The position numbers were made by a program, and so were the translations under genes. Of a DNA stretch of 64,000 nucleotides, positions 16,829 through 26,000 are shown one piece after another. The stretch spans positions 213,917 to 277,916 of the forward strand of contig CAISET010000002.1 of assembly GCA_903884505.1 (NCBI GenBank). Reading direction: 5' to 3'. The notes under the pieces were generated by a model, which was given only the letters and a program-made list of their open reading frames with translations, searched no databases and was not told where the DNA came from. Origin of the DNA: an uncultured Microcaldota archaeon (GTDB lineage: Archaea; Micrarchaeota; Micrarchaeia; Burarchaeales; Fermentimicrarchaeaceae). Positions within the stretch are counted from its first letter, which is position 1. Every line of letters starts with the position of its first letter.

Positions 16829-19438
16829 ATGAAGGCAGAAGCGAGGAGCGCGAGCAGTTTCCCGCCCTCGGAGCCTGCGAAGCCTGCATCAGGCGAGCGG
16901 AGCGCAAAAGGGCAACCCTTTCCTGCGGAGCTTGCGGAGGCAATTTCCAACGAGCGGAGCGCCGAGGGCCTGCTCGCAAAGCTCGCAACATTCAAGGAGC
17001 AGCTCGGCTGCGGCACGGTATCATTGGCGCTGTTCAATGGCTCGGCCGCGCGCCTATTCTCGCCTGGCGAAGGCGGTAAGGTCCTGGAATCGGAGGGCGC
17101 GCTCTCGGGAAGCTCGCTTTCGGCTGTCGCGGCCTCGGGCGAGGCCTATGTTGAGAACAGAATCGGAAAATACTCGGACTTCTTCGACGAGCGGCAGCTA
17201 GCCGAGCAGGGCTACAGGCACTACATGTGCGTCCCAATCAGGTTCAACGGAAAGGTTGCCGGCGCCATCTCTTTCGCAAGCAGGGAGGAGTCGTTCGGGC
17301 AGCAGAGGCTGCAGCAGGCAAGGCTCATCTCAACCCTTGCCGCGCTCGCCCTCAATTCCGCATCGGCAACCGAGAAGGCCGCGAGCAGCGAGGCGGTCTC
17401 GCGCGCTCTTTTCGAGAACGCCGCAGAGGTAATCCTGCTCGCGGATGCGGATAGCGGGAGGCTCATTGCAGCGAACAGCGGCGCGGAGATAGCGACAGGC
17501 TACGGGCAGGATGAGCTTCTGCGGCTTTCCCTTTCGAACCTTTTCGGGGAGAAGGAGGCGGGGCAGATTTCATCGGGCGGCGGCGAGGCGGCTTTCAGGC
17601 TGAAGAGGAAGAACGGGGAGGAGCGCCTGCTGCAGGCGAAGCACGCCGCAGTCGAGGACAATGGGCGATGGCTCCTCGTTGTCACTGGCGCGGACGTGAC
17701 CGAGAAGGTCGCCTCAGAAAGCAACTACCGCGACGTTGTCGAGAGCATATCCGACATAGTCTTCTCGCTGAATGGCTACGGCGAAATAGCGGCAATCAAC
17801 GACGAGGTCGAGAATGTCCTGGGAAGAAGGAGGGACTCGCTTACAGGCGCGCCTTTCGGAAGCATTGTCTATGACCAGGACTACAAGAGGCTCAGCTCCG
17901 TGCTGCAGGACATACGCGCAGGAAGCCGCACAATCAGGGGCCTGGAGCTGAGGCTGCTCACGAGCACGGGCGAGCCGCGCTGGTTCGAGATGAACGGCAG
18001 GGGCTACTACGACGCAGCGGGCGAGCTGCTGAAGATAACCGGCGTGCTGAGGGACGTCGATGAGCGCAAGGAATCCTTCGAGTCCGACCAGCTCTCGGCC
18101 AACCTTTTCGCCAACTCATCGGATGCGTTTATTGCCATCGACACTATGGGCCTGGTCAAGGTCTGGAACCGCTCGGCGGAGTCCATGCTCGGTTTCAAGC
18201 GCGACGAGGTTCGCGGCAGGGACGTGCGCATAATTTACCCGGATGACCGGCGCGGCGAGCTCGACGCGCTTGTCAAGAAGCTCAACGATTCGGGCAGCGT
18301 GCTCGACTTTCCCACCGCGCGCATGAGGAAGGACGGGCAGCAGGTCTTCGTCCGCATCTCGGCATTCGCAATCAAGGACGAGGAGGGGCGCGTCATCGGC
18401 TATGCGGAGATGCTGAAGGACATGACCGAGCAGCACAACGCGGAGGAGGCCGAGCGCGCAAGGAAGAAGCTCGAGGAGAGGAACCGCTACCTGCAGGAGC
18501 TGAACGAGATGAAGTCAGTCTTCGTCTCGAACGTCTCCCATGAATTGCGCACGCCGCTCACGAACATACACGGCTATTCCTCGCTCCTGCTCGACGGCAC
18601 CGCTGGCAGGCTCGCGGACGAGCAGAAGGAGTTCGTGGAGATAATACATTCCGAGACAGACAGGCTCACCAGGCTGATAAACGACCTTCTCGACCTCTCG
18701 CGCATGGAGCGCGGCAAGTTCAGGCTCAGCCCCAGGCTCTTCGATTTGCGCGACCTCGCGGAGAAATGCTCGTGCCAGGCAATGGCGGACGCGAAAGGCC
18801 TTCCGGTCCAGTGGAACTTCGAGCCGGGCCTTCCGCAGATTTACGGTGACCCGGCGCGCATCTCGCAGGTGCTGATAAACCTCATTTCGAATGCGGTGAA
18901 ATTCACGGACAGGGGAGGCATAACCGTGACCGTCGCCAGGAAGGGAAGGAATTTCGTGCAGGTCGATGTGGCGGACACGGGGCACGGGATTTCCGAAGAG
19001 GACCAGCGCAGCCTGTTCAAGCGCTTCTACCAGGTCCCCAGGCCCGACGGGCAGAAGCGCGAGGGCACGGGGCTCGGCCTCGCAATCACAAAAGAAATAG
19101 TGAAGCTTCACGGCGGGAAGATATGGGTGGAGTCGAAATTGGGCGAAGGCTCCAGGTTCTCGTTCACAATCCGCACGGTCCCGAAGAGGCAGCGCGGGGC
19201 CGCGGAGGAGCAGGCGCAGCCTGCCGCACAGCCTGATGGCGCACAGGACGGCGCGCAGCCAACAGGGGCCCGGCAGCAGCCGGTCGCGCAAGGCGAATCC
19301 TCGCCAGCCGGAACTCAGCAGCAGCCGGGCGCGCAAGGCGAATCCTCGCCAGCAGGGGCCATGCAGCAGGTTCCTTCCGAAGAGCAGCCGGGCGAGGATA
19401 ATACGCCGGACAGCCAAACTCCGGATGTGGTCCGATGA
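16829..19438 (+). CDS. Sensor histidine kinase (GAF-PAS-PAS-PAS-HisKA-HATPase)
   Basis: A kinase of about 870 residues without membrane segments. Order: GAF domain (to about residue 190), three PAS domains (the third begins FANSSDAFIAIDTMG), coiled segment, HisKA with phosphoacceptor in SHELRTPLT, and HATPase with N box LINLISNAVKF, G1 DTGHGI and G2 GTGLGLAI. A Gln/Pro/Ala-rich tail holds two 14-residue repeats (QQPVAQGESSPAGT, QQPGAQGESSPAGA). The ATG at 16829 suits the TATA box at 16778; ATG 16787 is too close to it. Stop overlaps the next gene start (ATGA). Confidence 0.92.
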   Translation: MKAEARSASSFPPSEPAKPASGERSAKGQPFPAELAEAISNERSAEGLLAKLATFKEQLGCGTVSLALFNGSAARLFSPGEGGKVLESEGALSGSSLSAVAASGEAYVENRIGKYSDFFDERQLAEQGYRHYMCVPIRFNGKVAGAISFASREESFGQQRLQQARLISTLAALALNSASATEKAASSEAVSRALFENAAEVILLADADSGRLIAANSGAEIATGYGQDELLRLSLSNLFGEKEAGQISSGGGEAAFRLKRKNGEERLLQAKHAAVEDNGRWLLVVTGADVTEKVASESNYRDVVESISDIVFSLNGYGEIAAINDEVENVLGRRRDSLTGAPFGSIVYDQDYKRLSSVLQDIRAGSRTIRGLELRLLTSTGEPRWFEMNGRGYYDAAGELLKITGVLRDVDERKESFESDQLSANLFANSSDAFIAIDTMGLVKVWNRSAESMLGFKRDEVRGRDVRIIYPDDRRGELDALVKKLNDSGSVLDFPTARMRKDGQQVFVRISAFAIKDEEGRVIGYAEMLKDMTEQHNAEEAERARKKLEERNRYLQELNEMKSVFVSNVSHELRTPLTNIHGYSSLLLDGTAGRLADEQKEFVEIIHSETDRLTRLINDLLDLSRMERGKFRLSPRLFDLRDLAEKCSCQAMADAKGLPVQWNFEPGLPQIYGDPARISQVLINLISNAVKFTDRGGITVTVARKGRNFVQVDVADTGHGISEEDQRSLFKRFYQVPRPDGQKREGTGLGLAITKEIVKLHGGKIWVESKLGEGSRFSFTIRTVPKRQRGAAEEQAQPAAQPDGAQDGAQPTGARQQPVAQGESSPAGTQQQPGAQGESSPAGAMQQVPSEEQPGEDNTPDSQTPDVVR
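19272..19360 (+). repeat. Tandem 42-bp coding repeat in kinase tail
   Basis: Two adjacent near-identical copies of about 42 bp centred on CGCGCAAGGCGAATCCTCGC encode the repeated QQPxAQGESSPAG segment. Likely slippage-generated linker. Confidence 0.7.
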
Positions 19439-20631
19439 GGCGCGCAATCCTGCTCATCATCTTTTTGGCATTCGCGCAATTCGCATCCGCGCAGGGCATC
19501 GAACAGATGCAGGAGGCAGTCGCGTTAGCGCAGGAGCTGAACCTCACAAACGAGTCGATAATGGTGGTGGGCTCGAACCTTGATGCCCCGGAAACGGCGA
19601 TGCTCGAGCTCGCAAAGTCGCGCATACCCCCAGCCCTCGCACCCGAATACCTAGATGATTCAAACGCAACCCTCGCGCTGCTCGAGAACGAAACGCACAG
19701 GAACATAATCCTCGTGGGCGGGCCGAGCCAGAACAGCGTAAGTGAGGTGTACTACCAACGGGGCTGGATTTCAAATGAGACCAAGCGGTCCTACATGGGC
19801 TTCGACCTCAAGGTCGGAAGGACCGCCAACGGGGCGCCGCTCCTGCTGGTCAGCGACGCGCGCGGGTTCCTGGACATAAAGAAGGAGGGGGTCAGCGCCT
19901 CGCCGCTGAGATTCGTTATAGATGAGAAGTATGTGCCTGCAGCAGCGACCGGGGTCACTCTCTCGCTGATGGCGCTCCTCTCCCTTGTGCGGACCGTACT
20001 GGAGCGCTTCTTCCTCGGGCTCGGGAGGCGCGAGAAGAAAATCAAGGAGCAGGCGGTGAAAATCTTCGGGATAAAGGTGCGCGAGGCTGCATCACTTCTC
20101 CTTGCCGCAGTAGTCCTCGCAGCCTCGATAACCTGGGTATTCACGGGCCCCACGGCCGCCTTCTTCCCGCTCCTGCTCGTAAACATACTGGTCGCGCTGA
20201 TAACCGTCGTCGGCCACGAGCTCGTCCACCTGGTCTTCGGAAGGATGTTCGGGATAAAGATGGAGTACGTGTTCTGGCCGGCAGGCTCTCTCTTCACCCT
20301 GCTCTCGGGCTACCTGGGCAACCCGTTCGGCATGGCTGGCTTCCTCGTCGAGGAAGGGGATGCCGGGATGCGGAGGAAGATAGGGCTGATGAAGCTTGCC
20401 GGGCCCCTCGCGTCCAGCCTTTTCGCGCTCATCTTCGCCGCGATAAACGTGTTCGCGCCCTGGGAGATATTCCAGATGGTCTATACCATGGCATCCACGC
20501 TGGCGCTCGTGGAGCTCCTGCCGTTCGAGCCATTCGATGGGGTGTCCATAAGGAAGTGGAACGTGTTCACCTGGTTCTTCGTATTCTGCGCAGTGGCGCT
20601 GCTGTACATCATAATCAACTTTATTTTCTGA
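19435..20631 (+). CDS. S2P-like membrane metalloprotease with extracytoplasmic N-domain
   Basis: A 398-residue protein: signal peptide (residues 1-19, ending SAQ), an extracytoplasmic domain to about 165 with LVGGPSQN resembling S-layer/cell-wall-binding modules, a first membrane helix (172-187), then several helices with HELVH at 261-265 and LPFEPFDG (Asp368), the zinc-binding layout of site-2 proteases. Its ATG overlaps the kinase stop, so the two are made together. Substrate may be a membrane-held regulator; inference only. Confidence 0.8.
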   Translation: MRRAILLIIFLAFAQFASAQGIEQMQEAVALAQELNLTNESIMVVGSNLDAPETAMLELAKSRIPPALAPEYLDDSNATLALLENETHRNIILVGGPSQNSVSEVYYQRGWISNETKRSYMGFDLKVGRTANGAPLLLVSDARGFLDIKKEGVSASPLRFVIDEKYVPAAATGVTLSLMALLSLVRTVLERFFLGLGRREKKIKEQAVKIFGIKVREAASLLLAAVVLAASITWVFTGPTAAFFPLLLVNILVALITVVGHELVHLVFGRMFGIKMEYVFWPAGSLFTLLSGYLGNPFGMAGFLVEEGDAGMRRKIGLMKLAGPLASSLFALIFAAINVFAPWEIFQMVYTMASTLALVELLPFEPFDGVSIRKWNVFTWFFVFCAVALLYIIINFIF

Positions 20632-20634
20632 AAA

Positions 20635-21312
20635 TCAGAGCGGCTTCCACTCCAAATCCGCTTCCGCGCCGGGCAGCTTCTTTATCCTCACGAACTCCCC
20701 GTCCTCGGTCTTCAGCTCTACCACGCAGTCGGCGAGGGGCTCTATCGAGGTTATGTTCGCCTTCGCGGTCGCATCGGGGTCTATCGTGAAAAGCAGGTAT
20801 GCGCCTTTCTTCCTCGTCTTCTCGGAGTTGAACCTGACGAACTCCATTATGTTCTCCAGCTTCTCGTTCACGAGCAGGACCGAAAGTGCGGGGATATAGA
20901 CCGCCCCCGCCCCCCAGCTCAGCGCATCGGAAACGAGGACGCCCATCTCCGTCAGGTTGCGCGCAGCCTCGACTACCTCCACGTTCTCGAGCAGCTCCTT
21001 CTTCAAATTCTTCTCGAACCAGGGCATGTGCTCGGAAGGGGTCGCGGAGATTATCGCGCCCTTTCCCCCCGCCTCAATGACGCCCTTCAAAAAGCCGCTG
21101 CAGACAATCCCCTTCCTGCTGTCGAGCGGCCCCTCGACGAGTATGAGCGAGCCCGGGGGCAGTTTCGGAAGCGCGAACCCCCTCCTCACGCGCGAGGTGT
21201 AGAGGAAATAGACTGCCCCGAGGATGGCGATAAGCACCACCACGGCAGCCAGAAGTATGAAGGCATACCTATCCTGCACCCACCCCTCGCTTCCCACCTG
21301 CAGTAGCATCAT
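20635..21312 (-). CDS. Membrane-anchored, degenerate RecA/KaiC-like ATPase domain
   Basis: A 225-residue protein with one N-terminal membrane helix (YAFILLAAVVVLIAILGAVY), then a cytoplasmic domain beginning GSLILVEGPLDSRKGIVCSGFL, which parallels the P-loop region of KaiC/DUF835-like proteins but lacks a proper GKT/S. VLLVNEKLENIMEFV and YLLFTIDPDA follow the beta-strand order of that fold. Convergent with the S2P gene (3 bp apart). Possibly a sensor-partner rather than an active ATPase. Confidence 0.6.
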   Translation of the reverse strand: MMLLQVGSEGWVQDRYAFILLAAVVVLIAILGAVYFLYTSRVRRGFALPKLPPGSLILVEGPLDSRKGIVCSGFLKGVIEAGGKGAIISATPSEHMPWFEKNLKKELLENVEVVEAARNLTEMGVLVSDALSWGAGAVYIPALSVLLVNEKLENIMEFVRFNSEKTRKKGAYLLFTIDPDATAKANITSIEPLADCVVELKTEDGEFVRIKKLPGAEADLEWKPL

Positions 21313-21366
21313 CGCTACTTTTCAGCCTGGAAGGGTTATTAAGCCTTCAAGAAAAAACGGTTTCCC

Positions 21367-22437
21367 ATGGCTTGCGCGAAGCTGGCATTCCTCCTGCTGC
21401 TCATTCCGATAGCTTCCGCCGGCTTCGCGGACATGATTCTCACATCTCCGCAGGACGGGCAGGCAGTCCGCCAGGGAGGCAACATCACGCTCGCACTGGT
21501 AATCAGGAACGCGGGGCTTTCGGACGGGAACGCGGTCTATGTCACGGGCGTCACGCTCATCCCGAGCTCGTGCATAAACAACGGCACACCCGTCACCTGG
21601 CGCGGCGCGGTTATAGCCTGCCCCGAGGGCACGAGCGATGCGACCTGCGCATTCCGTTTCAGGAACGCGACAGTGAACGACACGTTCGCGTTCGAGAACA
21701 TACCCACGATGGAGACCTGCGACAACGGCGGATACTCCTACTCGTTCTACGTAGAAGGAAACTCGGAGGTCGGGAGCGGCGCCTCCTTCTCGCGCACCCC
21801 GAAGAACGCCACAACGGCCTTCAGCGTCCGGTTCACCGGGCCTTTCTACTGCGGTGATGGGATATGCACGGCATGGAAGGGCGAGAACTGCTCGGGCTGC
21901 CCGCGCGACTGCGGAAGGTGCCCGGAATGCACCCCGGAGAAGATAGCGTGCGTGAACGATTCGGTGGCAACCTGCAACTCGGCCGGCTTCTGGGAGACCA
22001 CGCAGTTCTGCGAGGCGGGATGCCAGCTCGACAGGAGGGGCGACCCGGCCTGCACAGCGCCCTGCCCAGAGAGCGACCGCGAGTGCGTGGGGCTCAACAC
22101 CGCGTCTGTCTGCGTGAACAAGAGGTGGAAGAACGAGACCTGCATGTTCGGCTGCCTGCTCGGGGAGTGCAAGGGGAATTGTGACACGGAGGGATGCAAC
22201 AGCAGCTGTTCGGAAAATGTCCGTTACTACAACGGCACCTGCGACCACGTGACCGGAAGGTGCTCATACTCGAAGGAGAACTGCTCGCTCGGCTGCGCGG
22301 GCGCCGGGTGCGCAGGCCCCGGAGGGAACGTGGGCGGCGGAATAAGCACCGTAACTATTGTCGCAGCCATCGCGCTAATCGCAGCCGCCGCGCTCGCCAT
22401 CTACTTCAAATTCGTAAAAAAGAAACCGGCCTACTAA
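21367..22437 (+). CDS. Cys-rich secreted protein with C-terminal membrane anchor
   Basis: A 356-residue protein: signal peptide (1-18), a beta-sandwich-like domain (about 25-160, many N-x-T/S sites), a Cys-rich region of Asn/Cys loops (CGDGICTAWKGENCSGCPRD) to about 315, a Gly-rich spacer, and a C-terminal helix (STVTIVAAIALIAAAALAIY) with a basic end KKKPAY. Expected on the outer surface with disulfides. Similar loops occur in the proteins at 5640 and 61316. Confidence 0.75.
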   Translation: MACAKLAFLLLLIPIASAGFADMILTSPQDGQAVRQGGNITLALVIRNAGLSDGNAVYVTGVTLIPSSCINNGTPVTWRGAVIACPEGTSDATCAFRFRNATVNDTFAFENIPTMETCDNGGYSYSFYVEGNSEVGSGASFSRTPKNATTAFSVRFTGPFYCGDGICTAWKGENCSGCPRDCGRCPECTPEKIACVNDSVATCNSAGFWETTQFCEAGCQLDRRGDPACTAPCPESDRECVGLNTASVCVNKRWKNETCMFGCLLGECKGNCDTEGCNSSCSENVRYYNGTCDHVTGRCSYSKENCSLGCAGAGCAGPGGNVGGGISTVTIVAAIALIAAAALAIYFKFVKKKPAY

Positions 22438-22465
22438 TTGCCTAGAACCGCCTAGGCACTCCGCC

Positions 22466-24136
22466 TTACCCTGGGCATGAGCCGCAGTCGATGCCGCAAC
22501 TGTTGCTGCTGCAGATGTTACCTCCCAAATCGGTCTGGCCTCCGCCGCAGTGCCACAGGTCCGAACTGGCGCCTGAGCATACGACGTTGTCAGCAAAACT
22601 GTTCGGGCCACCCCAGAAATAGAATCCGTTCAGGTTTCCGTTCGCAGTGTTGCCCAAGAAGCTGTTGCCACTGTTCCCGCTACCTAAGATTCCCACCCAC
22701 CAGTTAGTCACGTCGCAGTTCTCCACCGTGACGCCCGTCTTGCCATCGAGGATGTCCACGCCATGGATGTAGTTTCCCGTGCCGGGCCCGGTGAGGGTGT
22801 GGTGCTGGCAGTCGAGGGTCACGCTGCTCGCACCTATCACTATACCCGCCGTTATGCTGGTGCAGCCGTCGCAGTTGATGTCGCCGTTAATCACCCAGGT
22901 GCCGCCGCTGCTGATGGTTCCTCCGCAGCCGTCACAGACGCCGTCCACGCATGCGCCGGCGCAGTTCGGCGTCGGAGTCGGGCTCGGCGATGGGCTAGGG
23001 GATGGTGAAGGGGTCGGAGACGGCGGCGGCGCATACTCGTGGCTTCCCGGCGACTCCTCGATGCACACATGCGTCGACGTATCGCAAACCATCCCCCATT
23101 GGTCAGCGCTGTTGCAGTCCGAGGTTGCGTCGCAGGGGTAGCACCACTCGCACGTGTCACTGGTGCTCTCCGATATGCACATAAGGTCCGGATGTGCCGT
23201 CTGGTTCAGGAAAGACCAGCAATTGCGCGTATTGCAGTCATCTCCTATGGTGCATACGCCGCCAACCGCAGTCCCGTCAGGCCATGTCTCGTACACGTCC
23301 CAGGTCATGTCGGTCATTGGACCGGTAATCTCGAACCACTGGTCTGTTATCAGCGCGTCATATCCGCTCTTCGCTATCCGCAGCGTGTAGTTGCCTGCAG
23401 GCACCTCAAGGCTGAACAGCCCTCCGCCTGAAGTCGTGTCCGTGTAGGTGCCACCCCCATATCGCCGCAGCGTAACGGTCGCGCCATCAAGTGTCGGTAC
23501 ATCGAGCGAAACCTCGCGCCCGGACTGTCCGGTGCTGAACAGCAGCTCCCGGGTTCCCCTGTCGCTCAACTCCACAGGATACTGATAGAGCGTCCCGCTA
23601 TACATGTAAAGCGGCCCGGGCGGCGCAGTCGGGCTTGCCCCCGGCCCCTCTCCGCCGTATCCTTCGAGCTGCGCAGCGATTTCACCTGTTATGGTATGCG
23701 GCAGCCCGGTATCGACCTCGATATAACTTATCACAAGGTTCCCCTTGTAATACTGGGAGGAGGTCGCGGGAGTCACGTCATCGGTCTCGAGGCAGGTGAT
23801 ATCGCCTCCGGTAACCTCCTTGTGCGTGCCTGACCTTATCTCGACCGGAGAAGGAAGCGAAACCGGGGCCGGCGAGCCTGCCTTCGAGCACGCAATGCCC
23901 GTCACCCGTATCTTCTTGCCGGTTGCCTGGCCGATGTCGAGGGTTAAGGTCGCATTGCCGTCAATCTTGTAGGTGTAGCAGGAGATGCCGGAAGGCAGGG
24001 TGCAGACGTTCGGCGCAACGCCCTGCGGGTTGAATACGCCCATGTAGAACAGGACGCCCAGGGTCACGGTCAGAACCAGTATCGCCCAGCCATACGTCAT
24101 CAGGAATTCCAGCGCACTTTGCCCACGCATTTTCAT
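22466..24136 (-). CDS. Pilin-like protein fused to carboxypeptidase-regulatory-like and beta-helix domains
   Basis: A 556-residue surface protein. The N-terminus MKMRGQSALEFLMTYGWAIL is a class III signal peptide cut before the hydrophobic helix, as in archaeal pilin-like proteins. Next comes a domain with CTLPSGISCYTYKI...CSKAG (shared with 24214-25926), a carboxypeptidase-regulatory-like fold (VPAGNYTLRIAKSGYD), a Cys-bearing spacer, a Pro/Ser/Thr linker, and a C-terminal right-handed beta-helix of NosD type (SSVTLDCQHHTLTGPG, VTVENCDVTNW). Probably an adhesin or carbohydrate-active surface filament subunit. Confidence 0.8.
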   Translation of the reverse strand: MKMRGQSALEFLMTYGWAILVLTVTLGVLFYMGVFNPQGVAPNVCTLPSGISCYTYKIDGNATLTLDIGQATGKKIRVTGIACSKAGSPAPVSLPSPVEIRSGTHKEVTGGDITCLETDDVTPATSSQYYKGNLVISYIEVDTGLPHTITGEIAAQLEGYGGEGPGASPTAPPGPLYMYSGTLYQYPVELSDRGTRELLFSTGQSGREVSLDVPTLDGATVTLRRYGGGTYTDTTSGGGLFSLEVPAGNYTLRIAKSGYDALITDQWFEITGPMTDMTWDVYETWPDGTAVGGVCTIGDDCNTRNCWSFLNQTAHPDLMCISESTSDTCEWCYPCDATSDCNSADQWGMVCDTSTHVCIEESPGSHEYAPPPSPTPSPSPSPSPSPTPTPNCAGACVDGVCDGCGGTISSGGTWVINGDINCDGCTSITAGIVIGASSVTLDCQHHTLTGPGTGNYIHGVDILDGKTGVTVENCDVTNWWVGILGSGNSGNSFLGNTANGNLNGFYFWGGPNSFADNVVCSGASSDLWHCGGGQTDLGGNICSSNSCGIDCGSCPG

Positions 24137-24213
24137 CCCAAACCACCAATGCTACCTTACTATATGGGACGGTTTAATATTATTTCCCTCCGAAGCAACT
24201 TCCGCGTGATACT

Positions 24214-25926
24214 ATGGAGTTCGAGAGAAACCAGCTAATTGCCGCAGCGGTTGCTGCAGTCGTAATCATCCTGGCCGCCGCGTACTACGGCGGATTCATC
24301 GGTGCCCGCAGCCCGCCGGACCTGGCGCTCACGGCGTCGGTCTCGCCGCAGCCCCATTACGCCGGGGACGTTGTGGAGTTCTCGGTCCTGGTGACGAATG
24401 ACGGGGGCGTGCCCATCAGCGACGCGGTCGTGAGCCTGTCCCTCGACGGGCAGCCGATGGCGCAGAAGTCGGTCACTCTCGAGCCCGGCGCCGCGGAGAA
24501 CATAAGCATGCGCTGGCTCGCGGCGGAAGGAAGCCACGACGTGCGGATTGCTGCGGACTCCGGGAACCTCATCGCGGAATCGGATGAAAGCAACAATGCC
24601 TTCTCGGCAAACGTAACCGTGCTTTCCGCAGAAGAGCCGGACCCATTCTCGCACCTTCCCGACGCGGGCATGGTGCGCGCCTACTACTTCAACGCTACGC
24701 GGGGCGGCATGGACCAGCTCATCGGCATCTTCGCGAGCGGCAACCAATCAAATACGGCCTTCTATTCAGGCCTGACGGACAAGCTTTACGACGGCAGGCT
24801 CGCGATTCTCAACTACGCGAACGGCTCCGAGTCCGCAATGATGTACGTTGGGGCGGAGCTGGGAACAGATGAGTTCACCTCCGCGGTCGGCACAATGCTG
24901 GGGAGCAGCTACGTTGCCTCGCGCGAGCAGGCCGCAGGGATGGACGTGTCGTTCTTCTCGGAGCAGGGCGGCAATATCACGACCATCTGTGCCTGGCACG
25001 AGAAGGGCTGGAACCGCGTCCTGATGTACAAGCAGAGCATGCCCGCGATAACCATCTTCAACAACACCGTCGGGGAGAGGACGACCTGCCTCGACCTGGT
25101 CGCAGCGCAGTACAACGCCTCGAAGGCGAAGGAGTTCATGCTGCCGGTCGAGCCACTGGCAGCGCAGGTCAGCCTGAACGACTCGACGCTTCTCGAGGCG
25201 CTCGCGCGCTCAGGGGACGAGCTGCTCTATGCGCGTGGGTTCGAGGACAGCAACAGCGCATTCCTCCTGCTTGTCACGAGCAGCTCCGCCCTGATGCCGG
25301 AACGCTGCCTGGGAACCGTGCTGAACGGGACCGGCAACAGGAGCATCTGCAAGCTCGACCAGGCCGCGCTCATGGGCAAGGTGAACATGGAGGCGTTCGA
25401 GAGGAAGCAGGGGACTTTCACGATAATGACGTTCATCGCGCCTTTCGGCAGCACCAATACCGCGCTCGCGGAGCAGACGGCGAAGAACGTCACGTCGGGC
25501 ATCGTGTTCCCCGGAGTCCCGGAGTACAACTGGTCCTCGCAGCAGCAGCTCCAGCTCTCGCAGTGCAGGTTCCCGTCGGCATTCTGGTGCTCCAACTTCT
25601 CCTATACGAACGCGACGCTCTCCCTGAGCCTCACGCAGCTCACCGGGAACGGAATCCGCGTGAACGGGTTCAAGTGCACGCAGGAGGAGTCCGCCCCGAA
25701 CGCGTCATTCTTCTTCCAGGCCCCGCTGCGGATGGGGGCGAACGAGACCATCGCGCTGAGCCAGCCATGCTACATGGATGCGAACAACACGTTCTCCGGG
25801 GGCATCCTGTACCTGCAGGCGAACCTATACCTGAACTACACGGACCTTGCGACGAATGAGACGAAGCTCGTGAAAGGCTCGCTGCTCGTGAACAACATGG
25901 GCGGTGCGGCCCCGTCTGGCGGCTAG
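24214..25926 (+). CDS. Membrane-anchored extracellular protein with CARDB domain and pilin-type C-domain
   Basis: A 570-residue protein. Residues 9-27 are an N-terminal anchor; 33-130 form a CARDB adhesion domain (VVEFSVLVTNDGGVPISDAVVSL, SDESNNAFSANV). A large unrecognised middle domain follows with many glycosylation sequons. The last about 130 residues (CRFPSAFWCSNFSYTNATLSL, TGNGIRVNGFKC) match the post-helix domain of the pilin-like protein at 22466-24136, its divergent neighbour. Confidence 0.75.
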   Translation: MEFERNQLIAAAVAAVVIILAAAYYGGFIGARSPPDLALTASVSPQPHYAGDVVEFSVLVTNDGGVPISDAVVSLSLDGQPMAQKSVTLEPGAAENISMRWLAAEGSHDVRIAADSGNLIAESDESNNAFSANVTVLSAEEPDPFSHLPDAGMVRAYYFNATRGGMDQLIGIFASGNQSNTAFYSGLTDKLYDGRLAILNYANGSESAMMYVGAELGTDEFTSAVGTMLGSSYVASREQAAGMDVSFFSEQGGNITTICAWHEKGWNRVLMYKQSMPAITIFNNTVGERTTCLDLVAAQYNASKAKEFMLPVEPLAAQVSLNDSTLLEALARSGDELLYARGFEDSNSAFLLLVTSSSALMPERCLGTVLNGTGNRSICKLDQAALMGKVNMEAFERKQGTFTIMTFIAPFGSTNTALAEQTAKNVTSGIVFPGVPEYNWSSQQQLQLSQCRFPSAFWCSNFSYTNATLSLSLTQLTGNGIRVNGFKCTQEESAPNASFFFQAPLRMGANETIALSQPCYMDANNTFSGGILYLQANLYLNYTDLATNETKLVKGSLLVNNMGGAAPSGG

Positions 25927-25933
25927 CATCCAG

Positions 25934-25943
25934 CCTTAAATAG
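25934..25943 (+). promoter_or_regulatory. TATA box upstream of urocanate hydratase gene
   Basis: CCTTAAATAG, the only TATA-like site in the 74-bp gap before the GTG at 26001; followed by GGAGGGGATTTCA as ribosome binding site. Confidence 0.5.
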
Positions 25944-26000
25944 AGGAAATGCAAAAAATACTCATCTCGTTTCAGCGAGCTAATACTGGAGGGGATTTCA

